Source of the DNA: Aporrectodea caliginosa
Lineage: Eukaryota; Annelida; Clitellata; Crassiclitellata; Lumbricidae
Length of the DNA stretch: 64,000 bases
Assembly: GCA_020284085.1 (NCBI GenBank)
Contig: JACEVL010000342.1
Coordinates: forward strand, 669,501-733,500
Reading direction: 5' to 3'
Of this stretch, positions 20,797 through 30,975 are shown piece after piece; the first letter of the stretch is position 1; the number at the start of each line of letters is the position of its first letter. The notes beneath the pieces were generated by a model. That model was not told the origin of the DNA. It was given only the letters and a program-made list of their open reading frames with translations, and did no database searches. The translations under genes and the position numbers were made by a program.

Positions 20797-21204
20797 TCAA
20801 TCGCAATCGACGATACTACGATACAGTTGCGTTTCAACTTCATGATTGAGTTAAATCTGTTAGAAATTGTAATTATCTTATCACATTGCTGAATAATTTA
20901 GCCTTTCTTGGTGATTTGATTGTTAACCGATGGAATTTCACTGGGCTGATCACGATTTACTGCTATGGTTTCATTTGAAGATACCGTCCGTTGATTTATT
21001 CATTCCATCTTTCTTTCATTCACTTGTGACCGCCAAGGGCCGTTAACGTCAACTTCCTTACTGTATACTTGTATCTCATACGATGTGTGTGTGTGTCCAC
21101 AGTTTAACGGCAGCTTATGACAACATAGGCCGTTGCCGCCGACAAAGATTAGTTTTGGCATATTACAGCTCTTATTTATATTGGCGATAAAATGGTACTG
21201 CATA
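20797..21204. repeat. R2 continuation, then R1
   Basis: TCGCAATCGACGATACTACG and TTCATGATTGAGTTAAATCT continue R2 after TTAA-1. From about 20990, GTGACCGCCAAGGGCCGTTA and then CAGTTTAACGGCAGC are R1-type modules; the same CAGTTTAACGGCAGC block is at 48796. Confidence 0.6.
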
Positions 21205-21665
21205 ATTTATTACGTCAATCGAAGTCGTTTTAGAGGTGTCTAAGAAGATATATAATTGTCCATCGTATATGCCCATCTAGCGATTTCCAGATCCTTTGAC
21301 GTCGATCCAAATTGACTTCACAAGATTCTCGAACACGATATTGATAAAATGTCCAGCATTTGACGACAGAGTTTGTCATATTTTTTAGGCAATTTATTTA
21401 GAGCTACTCTTAGACAACATTATTCTGTATGTGTTTAATCAAAGGCGCTCTCTGCGCTAACCATGGCGATATTAAAGCCCTTAAGAACAGAAATATCAAC
21501 AGTAGCAAAACAGTGAATATGAAACCCCGACCAATCGGTTAAAATTCCACAGCGTTAACCACTGGACCATAACGCGCCCCATTTACAATGTAAAACGGAG
21601 GGTATATATATATATATACCCTTTCAGCATGGTTTTAAAAGTACGATGGCATCCCAATGGATTAC
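21205..21665. repeat. Duplicated block, also at 43985-44470
   Basis: Near-identical over about 450 bp to 43985-44470: GTCGAAGTCGTTTTAGAGG, TTTGACGACAGAGTTTGTCA, and TTTCAGCATGGTTTTAAAAG to the end. It contains a minus-strand tRNA-like head (TTATGGTCCAGTGGTTAACG at about 21555-21575). A (TA)n expansion follows GGAGGGTA here and is absent from the other copy. Confidence 0.8.
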
Positions 21666-21689
21666 TAACAACGTAGAACGAAAATTCAA

Positions 21690-22035
21690 GGTATTGAAAT
21701 TAATGCTTTAATCTTCCCACTGACAGTGCACTCACTTTAGTTGTGCTGATGGATTGAGGGCGCAAGTGGAGCGGAACTGTCTGCAATGTTGGAGATTAGA
21801 ATTCCCGATCCCTCGATTGATATTATAGCACTCTAACCACTGCACCATTGCTCACCAGGCATACAGTGGAGATTCATACTTGTCCAACACCCTCCAAAAA
21901 AATCTACAGCACCAATATGGGTTTCTGACAAAGTACAATTACCCAATATCGATCCCCCCGACCTCTTTGCTGATATTCTAGCACGTTAACCACTAGACTA
22001 TTGCCGGTTATACCGTATAACGGATGTTAAACGCA
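21690..22035 (-). mobile_element. SINE-D copies, two heads, minus strand
   Basis: Two reverse tRNA-like heads: CTCTAACCACTGCACCATTG near 21832 and ACGTTAACCACTAGACTATT near 21983. The same pair, in the same order and spacing, is at 27470 and 27615. The pair therefore moves or duplicates as one unit. Confidence 0.55.
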
Positions 22036-22074
22036 CATAAACTCCGAGGGAATATTAACGATTGGTTTATTTAA

Positions 22075-22835
22075 TCACTAGCAGTTTTTACCCGGCGTTC
22101 GCCCGGGTTTTCCTCAGCGCCCGTGTATTTGAATTTAACGACATCTTCGTCAGCGCCCGTGAATTTGAATTTAACGATGTGAAAATTTTTCGTGTTATGT
22201 GTCCCTCTGGCGAATTTACGCGCTGGCTTGAAATTTGTTTAATTGCAACTCTATGTAATATTATATACTCCCGTGCATTTGATGGCATTGAAACTATGAC
22301 CACATCGAAACTTAAAATGTCCAAATATCGGAATTTAAAGTAAATTTTGAGTTGAAATATAGTTGGGTTGAGATCTATAGAAATTCAAATGAAAACGTTC
22401 GTTAAAAATTTCGTATCGCTAAAGTGTTGCATTGGCGAATCTTTAAGTCCGATGACCTAGAAATTCTCTCGTGGTCCCCACTTCTGATGTTAAATCAACG
22501 GTCAACGTGATTGGTTGCGAATCAGAGCGTTGATCTATGTGCTACGTGTGACGTAAGATTGCATATCTAATTAGCATGCGTGACGTGAACAAATGGCCTT
22601 ACTATGGCCATGGTGTAAGAGACCGGTATTTGAGATATAGCCTCGTCGAAAAGTTGGAAATTTAAAATGGCCATATATCGGCGTTTAAATAAAATTGCGA
22701 ACTGAAAATAGTCGCGTTGACCTAGACGTTGCGTAATAATGTTTTGTAAATTTTTTCAAATCGCTAAACCGTTCCGTTTCGGAGCCTTTAGCCGGACACG
22801 CAAACATACATACATACATACATACCTACGGAAGG
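22075..22835. mobile_element. Non-coding interspersed element, CCCGGCG...CGCCCGGG 5' hairpin and (CATA)n end
   Basis: Starts with ACCCGGCGTTCGCCCGGGT, a short GC-rich dyad, then two near-copies of CAGCGCCCGTG-ATTTGAATTTAACGA. It ends with GCCGGACACGCAAACATACA and further CATA units. The layout resembles RTE-like or related non-LTR 3' parts found in invertebrates, but I see no coding sequence, so the class is uncertain. Confidence 0.45.
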
Positions 22836-22869
22836 ACATCGTAAACAGACTAAAACTTATAATATTAGA

Positions 22870-23934
22870 TTTTGTATTTGCGGACCATCAAGATAATCGA
22901 TAAAGGCAACTGATATTTTTATACCGTCAACAAAAGACGTATTGAAGGTGTCTAAGAGAGGATTACATTTTAAATTTTTTGACGCCATATAGCGACCTTT
23001 TGAGCCGTTCAAATCGACTTTATCTATCGAAAGATTTATACGGATTAGAAGAAGTCATTGCCTCTGTGATGTTCTAAAAGAATCTTAAGAGACGCTGCAA
23101 AAATGGCGAACAATTTTCTTAACTAAAGACAATGGAGATATATTATGCAATGAACAAGTCCATCATTAAGCGCCATCGACTGATGCTCTGCCATTAGACA
23201 TTGGCGCTCGCTGAATGCAAAAATTATGATTATCCAATCCCAAAACACCGCTAGGCAATCGGTAATACAGTACACTACTACTAAATTCAGCAAATGCGTT
23301 TAATCGCTAGATTGCTAAAACTACCAACCTTCAATCGACTCGTATGGTAAGGCCCACGTTAAAGCCCTTGTTGGCCACAAACTGACGAAAAAGAACGGAA
23401 ACTGCCTATCATCGATGATGCCAGACCGAAGCTCTGATAACTTAGGAGGGCGACGCTGATCATTCAAGTTTTACACAGCGTCGTTAACCTCTTACAGTGA
23501 CGTATACTCGAGCGGAGCCAGTCTGAAACCTGGATCATGAAGAAGAGCGACGCTATTTATCTATCTTACGACGCTGAGTCGTTAAACAGGAACTACAACT
23601 ACGAATGGAAATTTAATTATCTAATCTAATAAGAATATAGGTTAAAGGTCGACGTAATTGACCTTGGGAGTCGCAAGCTGTTATAATTATTTAACCTAAT
23701 TAGAATCTAGGCTAAAGGTCGACGTAATTAACCTTGGGAGTCTGAAGCTGTTGCTAAGCATTTTAATAATGCAGTGTTCGACTAGACACCTTAAACAGGA
23801 ATTCCTTCGATACTATAAAATGTACAAGCTTTTAATCGTTAGGATGTTTTTCGTGGGGTAAATTCGATGTTAACGGGCCTTGTCGACCACGAAATTGTGA
23901 TAAACAACGGACAAAATGTCTGGTATTGAATGGT
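22870..23934. repeat. R1 composite repeats, both orientations
   Basis: ATTGAAGGTGTCTAAGAGAG (22943), GAGCCGTTCAAATCGACTTT (23000) and the reverse modules GGAGGGCGACGCTGATCATT (23443) and GGAGCCAGTCTGAA. A SINE-A-like 3' hairpin (AAGCGCCATCGAC...TTGGCGCTC) is at about 23168-23213. Confidence 0.65.
23605..23760. repeat. ~71-bp tandem duplication in R1
   Basis: Two copies of TTAAAGGTCGACGTAATTGA-type sequence, each with CCTTGGGAGTC and AAGCTGTT, about 70 bp apart and a few bases different. Confidence 0.8.
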
Positions 23935-24090
23935 GGCACTGCATAATGACCAAGCATCAATCGATGGCGCTGATCAATCGTGAGCGAAGGGACTTGCTCA
24001 AGGTCTCTTCACAGTTACCGTGTCAGGGGAGGAGACTCGAAACAAGGCCAGTGCTCTAAACAAACGGCCGCAGTGCCACACAATAGTAGA
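23935..24090 (-). mobile_element. SINE-A copy, minus strand
   Basis: AAGCATCAATCGATGGCGCTG, GGACTTGCTCAAGGTC and a reverse head ending GCTCTAAACAAACGGCC. Head degraded. Confidence 0.55.
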
Positions 24091-24104
24091 AGTGTTAGTA
24101 GTAG

Positions 24105-24330
24105 TAAGTACGCAAGTAGGTAAGTATATTCTTTATTTATCCAACAGCATAACCGCACTTTGGTTTACATTATATTAGATATTATAAAGCATTCTTGTTG
24201 AAAACATTTTCTCATTAAATTGTCAGCCCGTGGGACAATTCGGTCATGCGATCTGGGGCGCAGGGAATAGGGGAGTGAACCCGCTCCTCCCTCCTTTACA
24301 GGAGGGAGGAGCGGGTTCAGAACATGACAC
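24105..24330 (-). pseudogene. LINE-X 3' end, C-terminal codons
   Basis: After a (GTAA)n-like tail, the minus strand reads LRPRSHDRIVPRADNLMRKC, nearly the same as the C-terminus of the 62.9 kb LINE-X copy (LRPRAHDRIIPPADNLMRK). A 5'-truncated dead insertion. Its upstream end contains the perfect hairpin at 24277-24318. Confidence 0.75.
24277..24318. repeat. Perfect 18-bp-arm hairpin
   Basis: GAACCCGCTCCTCCCTCC, a 6-base loop TTTACA, then the exact inverse. It sits inside the LINE-X fragment, at a point where the other copies lack it, so it was probably made by local inverted duplication. Confidence 0.85.
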
Positions 24331-24689
24331 GGGTCCACCAAGGCAGCAGTAACGAGATTCCCATCTACCGTTCTACACCGCTGTTCTAATGTTGGGATAT
24401 AACTGTAAATTGTGACCGTAGTTTTAGTAGACGTCGCCGTCCTCATCAAACCAGGCTTCTGACTTGCATCATCTGATAGCAGAGCAGTTTTCCGTTCTTT
24501 ATCACCTTTTGTGACCGCCAATGTCCGTTCTCGTCGGCCTTACCGTATAAAAAGTGACTGTTTTAAAATTCAATTGATTGGACTCATTCAGTTTATTTAT
24601 AGCACGCAAGAATACGCGTAAAAAGTGTCTAAGACGAGCATTGCATTATCTATTGCTTAAAGACATCATGGGCTTGGTGCGCGATGGAT
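24331..24689 (+). repeat. R1 composite repeat
   Basis: GACGTCGCCGTCCTCATC, GCTTCTGACTTGCATCATC, GTGACCGCCAATGTCCGTTC and AAAGTGTCTAAGACGAGC in consensus order, diverged. Confidence 0.6.
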
Positions 24690-24845
24690 TACCATAATAA
24701 TATTATAATTTATGTGTGCATTTATTAGCCGCTACTTTGTTATGACGAAGCATCAATCGATGGCGCTGAGTAATTGTGAGTGAAGGACTTGCTCCAGCTC
24801 CCTACACGGTTAACGTCTCAATGGGGAAGATCGAACCGTAGAAGA
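24690..24845 (-). mobile_element. SINE-A copy, minus strand
   Basis: CATCAATCGATGGCGCTGAG, GAAGGACTTGCTCCAGCTCC and the reverse head start GGGGAAGATCGAACCG. The head is cut at about 24843 by a LINE-Y fragment. Confidence 0.6.
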
Positions 24846-25175
24846 TACTGAGGTACAAAAAGCCCTAAGATAGTGAGGAGCAGACCCAGCAAGATAGCTT
24901 CGCATGAGGGAGCAGACCTTGAACTGAATGCGCTGGCGGATGGGGAGCCAGTGAAGGAGTCACAGATAAAAACGTTGCAATTCCCCCTATGAGGCGGGCG
25001 GCAGCGTTTAGAATGGACTGAAGTTTAGATGCATTTGTAGAGGGACCAATGTACACCGCATTCCTATAGTCAATCCTGGAACATATCAATGCATTGACCA
25101 AAGTCGTGATAGCGTGCAGTGGTAGTGATTGGCGGATGGCACGGAGATGCGTTTCTAGTGCCAGTGCAGAGCCAG
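24846..25175 (-). pseudogene. LINE-Y (CR1-like) reverse transcriptase C-terminal fragment
   Basis: The minus strand reads ALICSRIDYRNAVYIG, LQSILNAAARLIGG and, in the next frame, HAKLSCWVCSSLS. The order DY.N..Y.G, LQ..LNAAARLI is the conserved end of CR1/L2-type RTs. The same LPHAKLSWW..CSSLS peptide occurs in the copy at 32.5 kb. Frameshifted and without RT core. Confidence 0.75.
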
Positions 25176-25228
25176 TCTTTCGCTTCTAATCGATCGCAAT
25201 CGATATAACTATTATAATAGAGTTACGA
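25176..25228. repeat. R2 left flank of TTAA-2
   Basis: TTCTAATCGATCGCAATCGA matches the R2 copies at 18845 and 20795. R2 resumes at 26949 with ACTTCATGATCGAGTC. Confidence 0.6.
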
Positions 25229-25232
25229 TTAA

Positions 25233-26944
25233 CCTTCGGAGGCCGAAGCTCCGTTTCTGGACACGGAGGCCGAAGTGGGGTAGTTTTCTACCCCAAAGAA
25301 ATATGTAATATCTCAGCTCACAGGTAAGCTACAATGACAAATGAGGTGTCGATTCTAATATATCCAAGGTCAAGGAATCGAAATATCGCATTGTGAAAAG
25401 TGTGGGAATAGTACTTTTCCAAGATGGCGGCCAATATGGCCGCCGAAACTCAAAAATATGTATATTTAAGCTCATACATAAGCTATAATAACAAATGAAG
25501 TGTCTATTGTAATAGTTTTAAAATCAACAAATCGAACTATCGCATTGGAAATAGTGTGAGATTAGTACTATCCAAGATGGCGGCCAATATGGCCGCCGAA
25601 AGTCAAAATGTGTATATCTACGCTCATAGATAAGCTAGAATGAAAATTGAAGTGTCCATTGTAATAGTTTCAAGGTCAAGGAATCGAACTATCGCATTGG
25701 CAATAGTGTGGGAATAGAACTATCCAAGATGGCCGCCAATATGGCGGCCGAAACTCAAAATGTGTATATCTACGCTCATAGATAAGCTAGAATGACAAAT
25801 GAAGTGTCCATTGTAATAGTTTCAAGGTAAACAATTCGAACTATCGCATTGGCAATAGTGTGGGAATAGAACTATCCAAGATGGCCGCCAATATGGCCGC
25901 CGAAACTCAAAATGTGTATATCTACGCTCATAGATAAGCTAGAATGACAAATGAAGTGTCCATTGTAATAGTTTCAAAGGTCAACAAATCGAACTATCGC
26001 ATTGGCAATAGTGTGGGAATAGTACTATCCAAGATGGCGGCCAATATGGCCGCCGAAACTCAAAATGTGTATATCTACGCTCATAGATAAGCTAGAATGA
26101 AAATTGAAGTGTCCATTGTAATAGTTTCAAGGTCAAAGAATCGAACTATCGCATTGGCAATAGTGTGGGAATAGAACTTTCCAAAATGGCCGCCAATATG
26201 GCCGCCGAAACTCAAAATGTGTATATCTACGCTCATATGGCCGCCATCTTGGATAGTTCTATTCCCACACTATTGCCAATGCGATAGCTCGATTCCTTGA
26301 CCTTGAAACTATTACAATGGACACTTCATTTGTCATTGTAGCTTATCTATGAGCTTAGATATGCACATTTTATGTTTCGGCGGCCATATTGGCCGCCATC
26401 TTGGATAGTACTATTATCACACTATTGCCAATGCGATAGTTCGATTCCTTGGCCTTGGATCTATCACAATGGACACTTCATTTGTCATTCTAGCTTATCT
26501 ATGAGCGTAGATATACACATTTTGAGTTTCGGCGGCCATATTGGCCGCCATCTTGGATAGTACTATTCCCACACTATTGCCAATGCGATATTTCGATTCC
26601 TTGACCTTGGAACTATCACAAAGGACACTTCATTTGTCATTATAGCTTATCTATGAGCTTAGATACACACATTTTGAGTAATATCTGCTATAAATACATC
26701 TTCATTATGAACGAAAAATTGTAACGCCGAGGCCGAAGTGGGGTAGATTTCTACCCCATGACACTTTGAACTGAAATAACTTTCTCAGACAACATGACAT
26801 GATGATCGTTTTGGTGTGGGAATATGTCGGGGGTGTTAACTTGTAAACATGTGGAACGTCAAGTTATGACTACCTACAGTTACTCCGCAATCAACATCCA
26901 AACACCGCTGGGGTAGAAATCTACCCCACTTCGGCCTCCGAAGG
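25233..26944. mobile_element. TTAA-2: piggyBac-like element with internal repeat array
   Basis: Flanked by TTAA (25229-25232 and 26945-26948). Terminal inverted repeats CCTTCGGAGGCCGAAG and CTTCGGCCTCCGAAGG match perfectly. Subterminal palindromes are GGGGTAGTTTTCTACCCC and GGGGTAGAAATCTACCCC, with another, GGGGTAGATTTCTACCCC, at about 26738. The middle is a minisatellite. No transposase. Inserted in R2. Confidence 0.85.
25310..26690. repeat. 152-bp minisatellite, six direct then three inverted units
   Basis: The mark AAGATGG(C/G)GGCCAATATGG occurs at about 25421, 25574, 25726, 25878, 26031 and 26183, giving a period of 152-153 bp. Its inverse (GGCCGCCATCTTGG) follows at about 26238, 26390 and 26542. 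Each unit carries a GGCGGCCAATATGGCCGCC dyad. The switch from direct to inverted units is abrupt, near 26236. Confidence 0.9.
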
Positions 26945-26948
26945 TTAA

Positions 26949-27740
26949 ACTTCATGATCGAGTCATATCCATGAGACTTTGTATTTAGCATTCCTTTATT
27001 TGAACCGTAGCCAACTTTACAAACATTCTGTGTGTTTCAATTCCTGAACTCACTTTTCATCCGTTATTTTCAGTTATCCGTCCTCTATCACCTGATTGGG
27101 TGTGAAATCGTTCATCACTAAGCTGACGTAACTCCTCGTTTCCTCCCTTACATCTCTACGTTGTCTGTTTGAAGACCTTGCAGGACAAATTACGAAATTA
27201 TTGTAATTCGCTGTTGTTTGCTAATTCATTGTTGCATCTATTACCATTACCCAACTATTTATTATTATTAGTTCCTATGAACCTTAGTATAAAATAAGGC
27301 ATTAGATAATTATTGCGTTCGCTACAAAGACGAATTAGCTCCATTGATCCTCCCAATGACAGTACAGTCATTATAGATGCATTCGCTAGAGGGCGCAAGT
27401 GGAGCGCATCTTTCTGCAATGTTGAAGATTTGAACTCCCGATCTCTCGATTGATATTGCCGATCTCTAACCACTACACCATAGCTCACCAGGCATGCAGT
27501 GTAGATTCATGCTTGTCTAACACCCTCCAAAAAATCGATAGCACCAATATGGGTTTCTGACAAAGTACAATTACCCAATATTGATCCCCCGACCTCTTTG
27601 CTGATATTCTAGCACGTTAACTACTAGACCATTGCCGGTTGCAATGCATAAAGGATGTTAAAAGCACATAAAATCCGAGGGAATATTAACGATTGTTAAT
27701 CATGTTAATTATTTAGTATTTGAGGACCATCAAGATAATC
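26949..27740. repeat. R2 right part with SINE-D pair
   Basis: AACTTCATGATCGAGTCATA, CAACTTTACAAACATTCTGT and TATTTTCAGTTATCCGTCCT match 18895-19060. It includes minus-strand SINE-D heads at 27417-27490 and 27580-27645. No gene. Confidence 0.65.
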
Positions 27741-27977
27741 GATGGTTTTTTTTTCTTTTCTTTTCTGTTTAACGACTAGCTGTGTGGTAACAAAGACCAT
27801 TAGCGTCGCCCTCCTCCTTTATCCAGGCTTGGGACTGGCACTGTCAGAAAGCGAACAGTGGCGGAGTTAAGATAATCGATAAAGGCAACTGAAACTTTTA
27901 TACCGTCAACAAAAACGTATTGAAGGTGTCTAAAGAGTGTACTCATTTTAGCTATGTTTTCCAGGGGGAGAAGGTGG
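27741..27977 (+). repeat. R1 fragments
   Basis: GCGTCGCCCTCCTCCTTTAT, GGCTTGGGACTGGCACTG and ATTGAAGGTGTCTAAAGAG. Confidence 0.6.
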
Positions 27978-28080
27978 AGCAGAAATCTCGATTCAACTTA
28001 CTGTTCACTACCATGTTAGCATACGATAATATCATATGCTAACATGGTGGTGAACAGTAAGTTGGATCGAGATTTCTGCT
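27978..28080. repeat. 103-bp near-perfect hairpin
   Basis: Arms of about 51 bp, from AGCAGAAATCTCGATTCAAC to its inverse GATCGAGATTTCTGCT, meet with almost no loop. As RNA the arms would pair with two G-U wobbles and one mismatch. It could be a tiny MITE, a recent inverted duplication or a hairpin-RNA source. No TA or TTAA duplication was noticed. Confidence 0.85.
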
Positions 28081-28870
28081 ATATTATAGCCTAGAGAAAT
28101 GCAGCTTGTATTAAAAAGAGCTGTAATATGCCAAAAAAATCTTTGTCGGCGGAAACGGCCTATGCTATCATTAACTTGTGGATCCAATCCATTCCTAAAC
28201 GAAATGAGAGGGTTAGTGAACATGTAACTCCTTACTTGCGCTACTGCAATCCCATGTTTCGCATAAAATTTACTGCATTTAATTTAAACGGAACTTAATG
28301 CAATTAATACCAACAGCTATTTATGCAAATGGTAATTAACGCAAAAGGAAATCAATGTAACGTGCACTTAATAGGCCTGCGAACTGCAATTAATTGCAAG
28401 CTGGAATGAAAGTAAACGGTACTCAATGTTATAGCTACATAGTTACTTAATCATTACGATTACAATACATGCATACATACAATGTAGATGTTGCTAAATT
28501 ATAATGGACAATGAGTCTATGTCGTTAAACACCTTCAAAACGTTCTCTACCGGCGATATAAATTGAAACACTGCGTGTGTTCGCAGGTAATTGTAGCGTG
28601 AACTAAAATTGCAAGGTTCTGCTAGCCAACTGTAACAGTTATACACTGGTTGAACTAATCGTTGTTTTGATATTAATAAAGAGCCACTTGGAAGCTTAGC
28701 GGAGGGCACCAGCTTATTCACGAGCGCTGCGTCGTTTGAGAGGAGTTGTTCAAAGGACTCTCTTGCCTAATATCTCGGCGACTGTGACGGAGACTGGCCA
28801 TCTTACATCTATTCTGTGTTGACTTAAAATGCGCTATATTAATTGTAATCAGGCAGCCATCAGTAACTTC
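28081..28870. repeat. R1 and degenerate short repeats
   Basis: AGAGCTGTAATATGCCAAAA (also at 34250) near 28118, and degenerate repeats of the type GGAA(C/A)TTAATGCAATTA at 28270-28440. From about 28720 (GAGCGCTGCGTCGTTTGAG) the sequence follows the block also found at 55828-56018. No gene. Confidence 0.5.
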
Positions 28871-29262
28871 AGCGCGTGATAGTCCAGTGGTTAGCCTGTT
28901 GGACTGTCAATCGAGAGGGCGCGTTCAAATCCCAGACAGGGCAGAAATTTTGTACGAGATTTGGGCTGCTTTCGCCTGCTAGCGAACTCCGCTATTATGA
29001 GTACTCTGGTCGTACGCTGATGATGGATAAACAGACGGCGAGGGAGAGGACTGGCCACTCTCGCCCAAAGATGCTGAGGTTAAGGAATTTAAAGCCGTTA
29101 AGGCTTCACCCATGGCTGACTCTTAGCTTAGGCATAAGGACATGCTCTTCTTCTCTTCTTCTTCCTTGGTATTTGAACCTGATGCTTTCGGATGACCACA
29201 TCAAGCAACTATAAAAACCATTCCGCAGATTCAAGCCCGTTCCTATAAGGCGGCAATTTCAG
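28871..29262 (+). mobile_element. SINE-B copy 2
   Basis: Head: GCGTGATAGTCCAGTGGTTA (A box) and GCGTTCAAATCCC (B box, 28921-28933). Body: GGCGAGGGAGAGGACTGGCC and CCATGGCTGACTCTTAGC. Most intact head of the three copies, but it lacks acceptor-stem pairing, so it is not a tRNA gene. Confidence 0.75.
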
Positions 29263-29660
29263 TTTAACGACGCTGTTTCATAACGAAGCTGATTATCGTC
29301 TCCCCTTATTCTAGCAATCGGACTGGCACTTCTCCATGGAAGGTGGGTTTTGCGTTGTGTGGAGACATCCTGCGGCCGGTAAGATCCGTTAACATCGATA
29401 GATAAATAGCGTCGTCCTCCTTAATAATCCAGCCTTCGGACTGGCACCACCCGATGAAACGCAGGTTTTCCTGTGTTTATCACCATTTTGTGGCCGTCAA
29501 TGGCCGTTCACGTCGAACTTACCCTATAAAGGATTGAGTGTAAATCCCAGTTTAGTGATTGAAAGCATTGGCAGAATTTATAGCCGACGAGGAATGAGTG
29601 TTAAAGGTGTCTAAAACGAGCATTGTTTTATCTATTGCTTAACGACATCTGGGGATTGAC
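29263..29660 (+). repeat. R1 composite, two stacked copies
   Basis: Two CGGACTGGCAC cores (29318 and 29437), GTGGCCGTCAATGGCCGTTC and TTAAAGGTGTCTAAAACGAG. The same stacking is found at 56400-56770, so both loci descend from one composite. Confidence 0.7.
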
Positions 29661-29795
29661 GCGCTAAGGATAATCATAATATATTTTTGCATTTATTAAG
29701 CGCCACTATCTAATGACGAAGCATCAATCGATGGCGCTGAACACTCGTGAGTGAAGGACTTGCTCAAGGCCCCTAAACGTTAACTATCTCAGAAA
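29661..29795 (-). mobile_element. SINE-A copy, head missing
   Basis: AAGCGCCACTATCTAATGAC, CAATCGATGGCGCTGAAC and GGACTTGCTCAAGGCCCC. The tRNA-like head is lost. Confidence 0.55.
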
Positions 29796-29804
29796 CTATC
29801 TAAT

Positions 29805-30075
29805 TGTCATCATCCTCTTCTCTTTCATCCTCTTCCACTTCTTCCTCCTCTTTCTTCTCGCCGCTCTTCACTCTCGCCATCTCCTCTCTCCTCTTTATAT
29901 TGATTCTCCCATTTATCTTTCTTCTTCTCCTCCTCCAACTCATTTTCCTCCTCAACCATTACTCCGCCCCTCTCCTCCTTCTTTTCGTTATCATCTCCTC
30001 CTCCTCCACTCATCCTCTCTTTCGTATAATTTTTCTCCTCCTCCTTTTCCTCCGCCACTCCTCCTCGTGTTTGAT
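29805..30075. repeat. Polypyrimidine tract
   Basis: CT-rich plus strand of about 270 bp next to a SINE-A remnant. The Leu/Ser/Phe-rich frame over it is compositional. Confidence 0.8.
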
Positions 30076-30109
30076 CACGCTATATGCGACTCTTTGTTTG
30101 ATCAAACAG

Positions 30110-30293
30110 TCAAAATGTGTATGGTTCTGTTTTGTTTTGCAACGTCCCTTCCCGGTGGACTTTGAGTTGTCTACGGATTGGACAGAATTTCAGATTGACA
30201 GAATAGATGTTCATTCGTTTCTTAAGACAACAGAATTAGCCTACAATGAACTTGCACCTAATGGACTCACCTCTGTTTTATACAACGACGAAG
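30110..30293 (+). CDS. Candidate coding exon, unidentified
   Basis: A frame with ordinary amino-acid composition (FPVDFELSTDWTEF..., DVHSFLKTTELAYNELAP, SVLYNDEG) follows the CT tract and ends at a textbook donor, GAAG|GTAAGTA (GT at 30294-30295), in phase 1. Possible acceptors are the AG after CTTTGTTTGATCAAAC (30110) or a later AG; I cannot choose. Composition and donor differ from the surrounding low-complexity sequence, which is why I list it. I do not recognise the family. It could also be a transposon exon. Confidence 0.3.
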
Positions 30294-30971
30294 GTAAGTA
30301 AAGGTGAAGTGAAGGTTCTGCGCATGTCACCGGCCATGTAGATCGCTGATCGACTTCTCCGTCATTTCGATGGTTTATTTCGTCTAAATAGATCGCAATC
30401 AGGTCAACATCCTGGAGATCAGTCCGTTACGTCTGATGGAGAATAAGCGACTTGATATTGAGCTGTATTGTGCCACAGAGAACTGTGAAACCTTATCAAA
30501 ACAATTTCTGCCGACATCAGCGGCCTTTGTCGTTTAAACTGTGGATACTATCCTAATCTGAAAGTCTTAGTTAACAATGAAATATCGCAAGCGACTGAGC
30601 AGAACAAACAGATATAGGGAGGAGTTCCAAAATCTACACCAAGCAACTGAAAAGACTCGTTCATCAAGAACAGTTCAAGTGTTAGGTATGACCTGAGAAA
30701 GATAATGGAATGACCTCGTTAAATAACGATGAGTCTGTTAACGGTCCTTGGCGGCCACAACATGATGATAAACAGCTGAGAAAACTGCCTACCATCTGTT
30801 GGTGCCAGTCCCAAGTCTGGGATAAAGGAGGGCGACGCTGATACTGCGATGTGACGCAGTGTCGTTAAACTAAGACTTAGTATACATGAATGAAACTCTC
30901 GGCCATTGCCAAATCCTCGTGTGGTGCCAGTCTTTAGCCTGTATATTTCTCTTTCATAGAGTAGGGCGACA
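30294..30971 (-). repeat. R1 repeats, reverse orientation
   Basis: GTTAACGGTCCTTGGCGGCC (30737), GGTGCCAGTCCCAAGTCTGG (30800), AAGGAGGGCGACGCTGATAC (30823) and a second GGTGCCAGTC (30935). No gene. Confidence 0.65.
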
Positions 30972-30975
30972 TTAA

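Noticed and set aside
28871..28945. tRNA gene (A and B boxes present)
   Set aside because: No closing acceptor stem, and the same head recurs with a common body at other loci, so it is a SINE.
29804..30301. 165-codon frame as one protein
   Set aside because: Its first ~90 codons are the CT tract; only the last ~60 codons look like an exon and are listed separately.
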